This document shows, in pieces, positions 1 through 5,998 of a stretch of DNA of 11,274 bases. The notes under the pieces were generated by a model. It was not told where the DNA came from, searched no databases, and saw nothing but the letters and a program-made list of their open reading frames with translations. Numbering within the stretch: position 1 is the first letter of the stretch; each line of letters opens with the position of its first letter. Origin of the DNA: Erysipelotrichia bacterium (lineage in GTDB: Bacteria > Bacillota_I > Bacilli_A > Erysipelotrichales > Erysipelotrichaceae); NCBI GenBank assembly GCA_009916335.1, contig SAAR01000091.1:1-11274 (forward strand). Reading direction: 5' to 3'. A program made the translations under genes and the position numbers.

Positions 1-41
1 ATTAAAAAAATTAAAATATGTATAATTACACTATGTAGCAA

Positions 42-81
42 AAGTGGCAGATAGCCTATAATATAGCCTTATCTGCCACTT
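42..81. repeat. 12-bp inverted repeat, possible weak terminator
   Basis: Arms at 42-53 and 70-81 are perfectly complementary (AGTGGCAGATA core), around a 16-nt AT-rich loop. Read on the minus strand, the hairpin is followed by only four T residues (43-40, shared with the stem base), so it would be a weak intrinsic terminator for minus-strand transcription. On the plus strand there is no T-run. It could instead belong to a gene outside the left edge. Confidence 0.5.
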
Positions 82-164
82 CACTGTAAAAGTCAAGATT
101 AAAACTAATCTGTCAAGTATCATAAACATTTCACATATTTGACTAAATGCTTTCGTTATTTCCT

Positions 165-185
165 TATACTTATATTATAAGTATA
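165..185. repeat. 8-bp inverted repeat overlapping a possible minus-strand -10 box
   Basis: TATACTTA (165-172) and TAAGTATA (178-185) are perfect inverted arms separated by TATTA. The centre contains a minus-strand TATAAT (174-179), and a TTGATT lies 16 bp upstream of it (196-201). This could be an operator over a minus-strand promoter, or simply an AT-rich palindrome. No gene that it would serve is evident between it and the left edge. Confidence 0.3.
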
Positions 186-227
186 TGTAATCTAAAATCA
201 ATCTTTTAATAAAAAGTGTTGAAACAT

Positions 228-260
228 AAAAAAACTCCCACTCTCATATGAAAATAGGAA
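228..260 (-). terminator. intrinsic terminator of tRNA-Arg
   Basis: On the minus strand, about 15 nt after the tRNA CCA end, an 11-pair stem containing several G-U pairs (arms 250-260 and 235-245, loop ATAT) is followed directly by seven T residues (234-228). Stem plus T-run fits a Rho-independent terminator for the tRNA transcript. Confidence 0.75.
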
Positions 261-274
261 TAATTATGTACACA

Positions 275-351
275 TGGTGTGCCCAACAGGATTTGAACCT
301 GCAACCTTTCGAGTCGGAGTCGAATGCGCTATCCAGTTGCGCCATGGACAC
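275..351 (-). tRNA. tRNA-Arg, anticodon CCG
   Basis: The reverse complement folds into a standard 77-nt cloverleaf. The 7-bp acceptor stem is GTGTCCA with TGGGCAC (one G-U pair). The 4-bp D stem is GCGC/GCGC with a 9-nt loop. The anticodon stem is TTCGA/TCGAA, enclosing the 7-nt loop CTCCGAC. The T stem is GCAGG/CCTGT with loop TTCAAAT. The anticodon is CCG, reading the arginine codon CGG. The terminal CCA is encoded (275-277). It is a single-gene transcript with its own promoter (367-375) and terminator (228-260), divergent from the membrane-protein gene starting at 438. Confidence 0.96.
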
Positions 352-366
352 ATAATTTACCATAGA

Positions 367-375
367 ATTATAACA
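367..375 (-). promoter_or_regulatory. extended -10 promoter of tRNA-Arg
   Basis: The minus strand reads TGTTATAAT, an extended -10 element. Transcription would start about 8-9 nt before the mature tRNA 5' end at 351. No good -35 is seen at 16-18 bp, which is common for TGn-type promoters. Confidence 0.65.
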
Positions 376-384
376 TAAAATCAA

Positions 385-413
385 AAGACAAATACACTAT
401 AATTTGTTATAAT
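385..413 (+). promoter_or_regulatory. promoter of the 438-2066 gene
   Basis: TGTTATAAT at 405-413 gives an extended -10 (TATAAT 408-413). AAGACA at 385-390 is a four-of-six -35 match at a 17-bp spacer. Predicted transcription starts near 420, just upstream of the GAGG ribosome binding site (425-428). It lies back to back with the tRNA-Arg promoter, so the two upstream regions overlap. Confidence 0.65.
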
Positions 414-437
414 ACCTATTAAGTGAGGAAAAGAGTT

Positions 438-2066
438 ATGAAAAATAAAAACAAACTATTGGCAGTGCTTGTCATTGCTTACTTATTATTTGGTTTTATC
501 GTTTATTATGTTACATTACCACCATTAAATTGGCATGCTCCTGAGTTTTGGACATTTTTAACGTTGATGATGGCAATCTTAGTTGTCCCTGTAATTATCT
601 ACACGTCCATACCAACTAAGAATTACTACAAACCAGCATTGAAACCGATTCGTAAATATGCGATTATCGCTATTGCAACTTGTATTATTTTCCCAATTGT
701 AATGGCAACTGTTAGTGCTAATTTTTTCAATGCAAAAGAATACGCTAAACGTATTGATATTGAAAAAACAAACTTTGATACCATTAAAGAAGTCGATTTT
801 AGTAAAACACCGATTATTGATCGCAATACAACAGAGGCTTTAGGGGATCGTGTTATGGGGCAGATGAGTGAACTTGTTTCACAGTTTAATGTGAGTGATG
901 AATATACGCAAATCTCCTATAAAGATTCTGTCTATCGTGTAACCCCTTTAGAATATGCAGATTGGATTAAATGGTTTGCGAATAAAGATGATGGAATTCC
1001 TGCTTACATCACAGTAGATTCTACAACTGGTAAAGCATCGTTAGTCAAATTAAAAGATGTTGGTTTAGATAACTTACAGTATGTCCCATCAGCTAAATTT
1101 TCTAAAAATTTAAATCGTCATTTACGTTTTAAATATCCAACAGAAATCTTTGGTTCTCCTTCTTTTGAATTAGATGAAGAAGGAAATCCTTACTATGTAT
1201 GTACAACATATACATATAAAGGTGTTGGTAATAAGAAGTCTGTTACTGGTGCAATCTTCGTAAACCCAATCAACGGAGAAAGTAAAAAATACAACCTCAA
1301 AGAAATTCCTAAATGGGCTGATCGTATTTATCCAGAATCACTGATTATAGAACAAATTGATGATTATGGTAGCTTACAAAAGGGATTTATTAATTCTGTG
1401 ATTGGTCAAAAAGGAGTGATTGTTTCCTCTAGTGGCTACAATTACATTGAAAAAGATGGCGACATTTGGTTGTATACAGGAATTACAAGTGTCAATAAAG
1501 ATTCTAGTAACTTAGGATTTATCTTAGTTAATATGCGTACTCATGAAGCACAACGTATTGATGCACCAGGTGCCGATGAAACAAGTGCCATGAAATCAGC
1601 ACAAGATGAAGTAAAAAACTATGGTTATGAAGCAACTTTCCCTGTGTTAGTGAATGTGAATGGGAATCCAACTTATCTAATGAGTCTGCGTGCTCCTTCT
1701 AGTGATACAAGCAAGAGCGTTATTAAAATGTATGCAATGGTCGATGCCAGCGATTATCAAAAAGTGGTAACTGTTGGTGTTGATGAAGGCTTACCAGCTT
1801 TAAAGAAAAAGATGCTTGATTTACATGGAAATGGGAAAGTATCAAAAGATGAATTAACAAGTGCAACAATTACGATTACTAGCTTAGAAAAAATAGCGTT
1901 TGAAGGAAATACAAAATACTATTTCACAGATGAAAACGGCAATCGTTATAAAATGGACTTCACAACAAAATATGAAGAGCAATTGGCTTTCCTAAAAGTA
2001 GGAGATCAATTACAGATTCAATATGTAGAGAGTGAAGGGATTATGAGCATTAATAAATTAAAATAA
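438..2066 (+). CDS. membrane-anchored protein of unknown function
   Basis: This 542-residue protein is one I do not recognise with certainty. Three hydrophobic helices lie near residues 7-27, 37-57 and 74-95. The basic N-terminus (KNKNK) and the lysine-rich loop between helices 2 and 3 (KNYYKPALKPIRK) suit an N-in topology, placing the roughly 445-residue remainder outside the membrane. That remainder is mixed alpha/beta-like and cysteine-free. The last 65 or so residues (about 475-542) look like a small beta-barrel module of alternating strands, ending MSINKLK. I chose the ATG at 438 because GAGG at 425-428 is correctly spaced. A GTG at 423 in the same frame would lie almost on the predicted transcription start. 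The gene is monocistronic, with its own promoter and terminator. It could be a cell-envelope or sensor protein, but no catalytic motif supports a specific role. Confidence 0.85.
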   Translation: MKNKNKLLAVLVIAYLLFGFIVYYVTLPPLNWHAPEFWTFLTLMMAILVVPVIIYTSIPTKNYYKPALKPIRKYAIIAIATCIIFPIVMATVSANFFNAKEYAKRIDIEKTNFDTIKEVDFSKTPIIDRNTTEALGDRVMGQMSELVSQFNVSDEYTQISYKDSVYRVTPLEYADWIKWFANKDDGIPAYITVDSTTGKASLVKLKDVGLDNLQYVPSAKFSKNLNRHLRFKYPTEIFGSPSFELDEEGNPYYVCTTYTYKGVGNKKSVTGAIFVNPINGESKKYNLKEIPKWADRIYPESLIIEQIDDYGSLQKGFINSVIGQKGVIVSSSGYNYIEKDGDIWLYTGITSVNKDSSNLGFILVNMRTHEAQRIDAPGADETSAMKSAQDEVKNYGYEATFPVLVNVNGNPTYLMSLRAPSSDTSKSVIKMYAMVDASDYQKVVTVGVDEGLPALKKKMLDLHGNGKVSKDELTSATITITSLEKIAFEGNTKYYFTDENGNRYKMDFTTKYEEQLAFLKVGDQLQIQYVESEGIMSINKLK

Positions 2067-2072
2067 ATGAGC

Positions 2073-2097
2073 AAAAGAGTAGCAATACTCTTTTTTT
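2073..2097 (+). terminator. intrinsic terminator after the 438-2066 gene
   Basis: AAAAGAGTA (2073-2081) pairs perfectly with TACTCTTTT (2086-2094) around a GCAA tetraloop, and the T-run continues to 2097. It begins 7 nt after the stop codon. Confidence 0.85.
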
Positions 2098-2118
2098 GTA
2101 TATAGAAACAAACATGGA

Positions 2119-2148
2119 TAAAAAAAGCAGCTTTACAAGAAAACTGCT
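2119..2148 (-). terminator. intrinsic terminator of the SulP gene
   Basis: On the minus strand AGCAGTTTT (2148-2140) pairs with AAAGCTGCT (2134-2126, one G-U pair) around a 5-nt loop, followed by a T-run. It lies 8 nt beyond the SulP stop codon and is separate from the plus-strand terminator at 2073-2097. Confidence 0.8.
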
Positions 2149-2155
2149 CCCTTTA

Positions 2156-3787
2156 CTATTGATACTTTTCATCTAAAATTCGTAGTGCCTGTACAACGTC
2201 CCAACACATATTTTCTTCACCTAGTAAAGTCAAGAAATCTTGACGATACATTTGCTCAATTACATGTTTTTGGATTCCACAGAAAATAACCTCAATTCCT
2301 TGTGAACGACACAAACGAATCATTTCTTCTAGTTCGTGAATCCCTGAATCATCAATAGAAGGCACCCCACGCATTGAGAAGATAATTGCTTTTACATCAT
2401 TTATATAGGCATTCACTTCATTTGTGATCTGTTCTTGTGTACCAAAGAAAATAGGACCACTTAAATAAATGATTTTTGTATCTTCATGATGATGTACTAA
2501 CTTTTCATCAATACGATCAAATTCTACATTGCTTGATTCGACACTTAAATCCGCATTATTAACAACGAATAAAATCATTGAAACAAAGACACCAATAACA
2601 ATCGCCACCGTTAAATCAAAGACAACCGTTGCCAGCATGGTAATTAAAAATTGAGCTAAACTTGATTTTACTTTATGCTTAAACAATCCTTTAATTTCAT
2701 GCCATTCATTCATACGCCAAGCTGTCATAATTAGCACACCTGCTAATGCTGCCATTGGAATTTTTGACATTAATGGACCTAATGCAAACATGGAAATTAA
2801 TAACACGATAGCATGAATGACACTGACTAAACGTGTTTGTCCACCTGCTTTAATTGCCACACTGGTTCTAGCAATCGCCGCTGTGGCAGGAACACCTCCA
2901 AAGAAAGGAATCACTATATTCCCAATTCCTTGTGCCATTAACTCACGATCTGCATTCAGCTTTTCATTTTTCATCTTACCTGCACTTGCCCCACATAAAA
3001 GTGATTCAATCATTCCTAAAGCTGCAATCGATACAGCTGGAAAAAGCAAATGATTAATACTAGCTAAATCAATGCTTGCGACATTTAATCTTACTTCAGG
3101 TAATAGGGTAGATGGAATCGCACCTACCTCTGCCACATTAAAGTTACCCACTAAATTCACTATTAAAGCAATGATAATACCTGCTAAGGAAGAAGGAAAA
3201 ACTGCATTCCATTTTTTTGGCCATAAAATCATAATCGCAATCACAAGTAAGCCAAAGAAAACAGAAGCATAGGCAATCGGAAACCCTAAGGTAAAATATG
3301 ACAACAATTTTTCAATTGTATTTTCACCAACTGATGCTGTCCCAAAGAAATTGTCAATCTGTCCCGTAGCAATAATAATAGCGATCCCACTTGTAAATCC
3401 TGTAATGACACTTGTGGGTATGAAAGAAACCATCTTACCAAACTTAAAAATTGACGCAATAACCAATATGACACCAGATAACAAAGAAGCAATAAATACC
3501 CCTTGTAGACCATAGGTTGTCGATAGTGAAATCAAAATGGCACTCATCGCCCCAGTTGGCCCAGAAATTTGATAGGATGCACCAGATAGTGTCCCTATTA
3601 AAAGTCCAGCAATAATCGCCGTAATTAATCCTGCTCCTGCATCTGCACCACTACTGACACCAAATGCTAATGCCAATGGTAAAGCAACCGCAGCAACCGT
3701 TAAACCTGCTAATAAATCTTTAATAAATTGATTAGCGTTATACCCTTTAAACTCTCTTTTCAAATCAATTAAATATTCTTTTATCAT
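2156..3787 (-). CDS. SulP-family anion transporter with STAS domain
   Basis: This 543-residue inner-membrane protein of the SulP/SLC26 family moves inorganic or organic anions across the membrane. Substrates in the family include sulfate, bicarbonate and dicarboxylates, and none can be picked from the sequence. Near the N-terminus (residues 24-43) it has the family signature DLLAGLTVAAVALPLALAFG, followed by SGPTGAMS (75-82). A multi-helix transport core runs to about 412 and includes the conserved GNIVIPFFGGVPATAAIART stretch (289-308). The C-terminal STAS domain (about 435-543) is cytoplasmic and has the DDSG loop at 479-482, the position of the serine regulated in anti-sigma antagonists. 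The length is normal for bacterial SulP proteins. The start ATG follows AGGGGGA at good spacing. No carbonic anhydrase or sulfate-assimilation gene is adjacent to hint at the substrate. Confidence 0.95.
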   Translation of the reverse strand: MIKEYLIDLKREFKGYNANQFIKDLLAGLTVAAVALPLALAFGVSSGADAGAGLITAIIAGLLIGTLSGASYQISGPTGAMSAILISLSTTYGLQGVFIASLLSGVILVIASIFKFGKMVSFIPTSVITGFTSGIAIIIATGQIDNFFGTASVGENTIEKLLSYFTLGFPIAYASVFFGLLVIAIMILWPKKWNAVFPSSLAGIIIALIVNLVGNFNVAEVGAIPSTLLPEVRLNVASIDLASINHLLFPAVSIAALGMIESLLCGASAGKMKNEKLNADRELMAQGIGNIVIPFFGGVPATAAIARTSVAIKAGGQTRLVSVIHAIVLLISMFALGPLMSKIPMAALAGVLIMTAWRMNEWHEIKGLFKHKVKSSLAQFLITMLATVVFDLTVAIVIGVFVSMILFVVNNADLSVESSNVEFDRIDEKLVHHHEDTKIIYLSGPIFFGTQEQITNEVNAYINDVKAIIFSMRGVPSIDDSGIHELEEMIRLCRSQGIEVIFCGIQKHVIEQMYRQDFLTLLGEENMCWDVVQALRILDEKYQ

Positions 3788-3812
3788 AAATCCCCCTAAA
3801 ATTTACTGTTTT

Positions 3813-3841
3813 ATTATACTGCTTTTAATACAGAATGTGAA
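3813..3841 (-). promoter_or_regulatory. promoter of the SulP gene
   Basis: The minus strand reads TTCACA (3841-3836), a 17-bp spacer, then TATAAT (3818-3813). This is a near-consensus sigma-A promoter and the strongest -35/-10 pair in the window. It lies about 25 bp upstream of the ATG and its AGGGGGA ribosome binding site. Confidence 0.8.
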
Positions 3842-3941
3842 TGAAAAATACATCGTTTCACACGAAAAAAACGACGCCTTATCTTTTTATTGCCTTTCAT
3901 CGTATAAATCTAGTGTTTTACAGTACACAAAAGAACAAACG

Positions 3942-3950
3942 TGTTATAAT
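3942..3950 (+). promoter_or_regulatory. extended -10 promoter of the DJ-1 family gene
   Basis: TGTTATAAT (TATAAT 3945-3950) lies 21 bp before the ATG at 3972, with GGAGGTG (3960-3966) in between as ribosome binding site. No clear -35 is seen at normal spacing. The intact promoter and ribosome binding site suggest the interrupted gene is still transcribed. Confidence 0.65.
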
Positions 3951-3971
3951 ATCAAAAACGGAGGTGTCAAT

Positions 3972-4514
3972 ATGAACGTTTTAACAATTCTTAGTAATGG
4001 CTTTGAAGAATTAGAAGCTATTGGTACGATCGCATTATTAAAAAGAAGTGGTATTTAAGTAGATATTTTTGCTTTAGATGATGTCAAAGCAAGGGGAAAA
4101 CACGATTTAGTCCTTGCCAATATGAATAAGTTAAGCGATGCCTATATCGCACAATACGATTGTTTACTTTTACCTGGTGGTCCTCACTATAAAGCATTAG
4201 AAGAAAGTAAAGAAGTACAATCTATTATCGCTTACTTTATGGAAAAACAAAAACTCGTTTGTGCAATTTGTGCAGCCCCTACTATTTTAGGTCATGCAGG
4301 TTATTTAAAAGGCAAACGCTACACTTGTTTCACAAGTATGAATGAAGATTTTGAAGGAACGTATGTGGATCAATATGTTGTAGTCGATGGTAATATCATT
4401 AGTGCAAGAAGTGCTGCAGCAAGCATTGATTTCGCCTTTGCCATTATTACTAAAATGCAAGGGGAAAAACAAGCAGAAAAAATCAAAAAAGAAATTTACT
4501 ATGAACAAAAATAA
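3972..4514 (+). pseudogene. DJ-1/PfpI family protein, interrupted by in-frame TAA
   Basis: Read through, the frame has 180 codons before the final stop and matches the DJ-1/PfpI (ThiJ/YajL) family in length and motifs. Members act as deglycases, glyoxalase III-like enzymes or chaperones. The N-terminal part has GFEELEA with the family's active-site glutamate (E15). The C-terminal part has LLLPGGPHYK and AICAAP, whose cysteine (about codon 100) is the family nucleophile. Codon 29 is TAA (4056-4058), and the same frame continues without a shift as VDIFALDD. The likely ancestral codon was GAA, one base away. The stop leaves a 28-residue peptide. A restart at ATG 4122 would give 130 residues, but that ATG has no ribosome binding site and the product would lack E15 and the first strand. 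The rest of the frame is intact, so the mutation is recent, or it is a sequencing error. Confidence 0.85.
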
Positions 4515-4525
4515 AAATAATATAT

Positions 4526-4559
4526 AAAAATATGGGGTTTAAATGTATCCCATATTTTT
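4526..4559. terminator. bidirectional terminator between the DJ-1 gene and the rpiA operon
   Basis: AAAAATATGGG (4526-4536) pairs perfectly with CCCATATTTTT (4549-4559) around a 12-nt loop. On the plus strand it is followed by ATCGTTTTTT. On the minus strand the stem ends in ATTTTT and further T-rich sequence. It starts 12 nt after the DJ-1 stop codon and can also stop the minus-strand rpiA-lipoprotein transcript. Confidence 0.75.
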
Positions 4560-4581
4560 ATCGTTTTTTCCTTACCATACT

Positions 4582-4672
4582 TTAAAGAATGATACGAACA
4601 CCTTCTTTGTGATTCATTGCCGTTTTGCTTTTTGCCAATGGCAATTTTTCACTCAGTAATGAGTAACTAAAA
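4582..4672. other. intergenic stretch with clustered inverted repeats and an open minus frame
   Basis: This short gap holds three small inverted repeats: TTGCC-AAT-GGCAA (4632-4644), ACTCA-GTAA-TGAGT (4651-4664), and ATTGCC (4616-4621) with GGCAAT (4640-4645) followed by T residues. On the minus strand one frame stays open up to a TAA at 4582-4584 and reads protein-like (ending MNHKEGVRIIL). It has no start codon with a ribosome binding site. It may be a remnant of a gene or an interspersed repeat. Confidence 0.35.
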
Positions 4673-5197
4673 TTATTTTTTATATTTAAAATCAGAGATA
4701 CTTATTTCCTCTTTATTATCATATGACATAAGCCAAAGTGTTAATGTAATATCTTCTCCATTTAATTGAACATCGACACTTTGAAAATCAATACTCTTCC
4801 CTTGATAATATACAGCACTCATTTTTTGATATGCGATTGCAACAAAATAACTTCTATCATAGCCAAAATCTTCTCCATCATAGATTCTATATCGCATTCC
4901 CTCTTCAATAGAAAGAAGGCTTCCAGTATACTCTCCATTGGAAAATATACCATCACCATTACCTGCCAAGCCTTCATAGAAATAAAGATTTTCTTCATTA
5001 CCCTCCATTTCACGAACACCTTTAAAGATAACGCCTTCAATATATGGTTTATCTCCATATGTTGTTATTTCCTCAATATCGCTAATCCCTATTTCTTGTA
5101 TATAATCGTCTTTGAAACTTGCAAATTCATCTTTTTTACAACCCACAAGAGAAACCAACAGCATAACAACAAACAAAATAAAACTTTTCTTTTTCAT
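4673..5197 (-). CDS. small putative lipoprotein, function unknown
   Basis: This 174-residue protein starts with a lipoprotein signal: MKKK, a hydrophobic stretch (residues 5-19), and the lipobox LVGC with the modified cysteine at 20, followed by KKDE. The mature part of about 155 residues is acidic, without cysteines and rich in aromatic and glycine residues (for example GNGDGIFSNGEYTG). I recognise no domain. The reading frame extends upstream into the isomerase gene, but the ATG at 5197 is chosen because it opens the signal peptide and has GGGGA six bases upstream. It begins 10 bp after the isomerase stop on the same strand with no terminator between, so the two are probably co-transcribed. 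An anchored outer-surface protein next to a sugar-phosphate enzyme has no obvious functional logic, so the pairing may be incidental. Confidence 0.82.
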   Translation of the reverse strand: MKKKSFILFVVMLLVSLVGCKKDEFASFKDDYIQEIGISDIEEITTYGDKPYIEGVIFKGVREMEGNEENLYFYEGLAGNGDGIFSNGEYTGSLLSIEEGMRYRIYDGEDFGYDRSYFVAIAYQKMSAVYYQGKSIDFQSVDVQLNGEDITLTLWLMSYDNKEEISISDFKYKK

Positions 5198-5207
5198 AAT
5201 ATCCCCT

Positions 5208-5867
5208 TTATTTTTCAATGACATAATATCCATCTTCCAATACAACCAGTGCCTTTGTGGCAACGTTGACAAATAAGGAGATTTCAAGTACCCCCACCAT
5301 AGCTCTTAGTGTATCATGCAGCACTTTTATATCGTTTACATTTTCAAACATCACATCAACTAATAACAAACCTTGATCAGAAATGATCCCTCCATCTTTA
5401 TTCGCACTAGAACGGATTTGGCACTTCCCATTTAACTTAGCCACTTCTTTGACAATAAAGTGATAGCTATCTTTGACTATTTCTAAAACAACAGGGTGTT
5501 TAAAAGCTAAGTGCTTATACACTTTACTTTCATCGACCAATAACACATATTCCTTTGCCATTGTCGCAATAATCTTTTCTTTTGTATGAATACCACCACC
5601 ACTTTTTAGTGCATTCAAATGTTGATCCACTTCATCACAACCATCAAAAGCAAGATCAATTTTATCTACACTATGCGTAGGTAAAACAATTAACCCCTTT
5701 GCTAAACATAAGCACTCTGTTTGAAATGAAGGTGTTACAATTTTTACATCTAAGTCAGATTGGGCAATCAAATCCACTAAGTAAGCAATCGTTCTTCCTC
5801 CACCTAAGCCAATTACACTATGATTTTCAATCATTTTAAACGCCTCTTTGGCACATCTTTGTTTCAT
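5208..5867 (-). CDS. rpiA: ribose-5-phosphate isomerase A
   Basis: This cytosolic enzyme of the non-oxidative pentose phosphate pathway interconverts ribose 5-phosphate and ribulose 5-phosphate. At 219 residues the length is normal. The active-site set is present with the same spacing as in E. coli RpiA: D75 and D78 in DGCDEVD, K88 in LKSGGG, and E97 in TKEK (E. coli D81, D84, K94, E103). DESK (112-115) and the GVLE...LFVN block near the C-terminus are also family features. The N-terminal phosphate-binding loop reads GLGGGRT (20-26) where most members have GLGTGST, and GVLEIS replaces the usual GVxETG. It is therefore a divergent but probably active member. The start ATG has AAGGAGG seven bases upstream. 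It is the first gene of a likely two-gene unit with the lipoprotein. Confidence 0.92.
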   Translation of the reverse strand: MKQRCAKEAFKMIENHSVIGLGGGRTIAYLVDLIAQSDLDVKIVTPSFQTECLCLAKGLIVLPTHSVDKIDLAFDGCDEVDQHLNALKSGGGIHTKEKIIATMAKEYVLLVDESKVYKHLAFKHPVVLEIVKDSYHFIVKEVAKLNGKCQIRSSANKDGGIISDQGLLLVDVMFENVNDIKVLHDTLRAMVGVLEISLFVNVATKALVVLEDGYYVIEK

Positions 5868-5879
5868 AATAGCCTCCTT

Positions 5880-5897
5880 ATAATGTCATTACATTAT
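5880..5897. promoter_or_regulatory. inverted repeat in the rpiA leader, possible operator
   Basis: ATAATGT (5880-5886) and ACATTAT (5891-5897) form a perfect 7-bp inverted repeat with spacer CATT. It lies between the rpiA -10 box (5899-5904) and its ribosome binding site, over the expected transcription start, where a repressor site would be effective. No regulator gene is nearby. Confidence 0.35.
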
Positions 5898-5898
5898 C

Positions 5899-5907
5899 AT
5901 TATAACA
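5899..5907 (-). promoter_or_regulatory. extended -10 promoter of rpiA
   Basis: The minus strand reads TGTTATAAT, 31 bp upstream of the rpiA ATG. The -35 region at 16-18 bp shows no convincing match, so this is judged an extended -10 promoter. Confidence 0.65.
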
Positions 5908-5961
5908 CAAGTTTACAAGTGGATACATTTCAAAGTATTAGACTGTTTAAAAACCATAAAA

Positions 5962-5972
5962 TGCTATATAAT
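5962..5972 (+). promoter_or_regulatory. possible -10 region of the M32 carboxypeptidase gene
   Basis: TGCTATATAAT contains TATAAT (5967-5972) and also an overlapping TGC-TATATA extended form. The transcript would start about 20 bp before the ATG. No good -35 is seen. Confidence 0.45.
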
Positions 5973-5998
5973 AAATAACATAAAAGAGAGGTTATCAT

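Noticed and set aside
44..136. Minus-strand open frame of about 32 codons beginning MFMILDRLV, near the left edge
   Set aside because: It has no ribosome binding site before its ATG, it runs through the 12-bp hairpin, and its composition looks like chance AT-rich translation.
1..351. tRNA-Arg as an integration site for a mobile element
   Set aside because: No integrase gene, direct repeat of the tRNA 3' end, or change in composition is visible on either side.
2817..3272. Two plus-strand ORFs inside the SulP gene
   Set aside because: They are antisense shadows of a strongly conserved transporter frame, with no promoter or ribosome binding site of their own.
3837..3971. GTG-initiated N-terminal extension of the DJ-1 frame
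   Set aside because: The extension runs through the promoter and ribosome binding site of the gene, and the DJ-1 family starts at the ATG at 3972 (MNVLTILSNGFEELEA).
4122..4514. Independent 130-residue gene starting at ATG 4122
   Set aside because: It is in the same frame as the DJ-1 N-terminus, has no ribosome binding site, and lacks the active-site glutamate. It is the back part of the interrupted gene.
4766..5221. Plus-strand 151-codon ORF opposite the lipoprotein gene
   Set aside because: It is an antisense shadow of the lipoprotein frame, with low-complexity Ile/Phe/Thr composition and no ribosome binding site.
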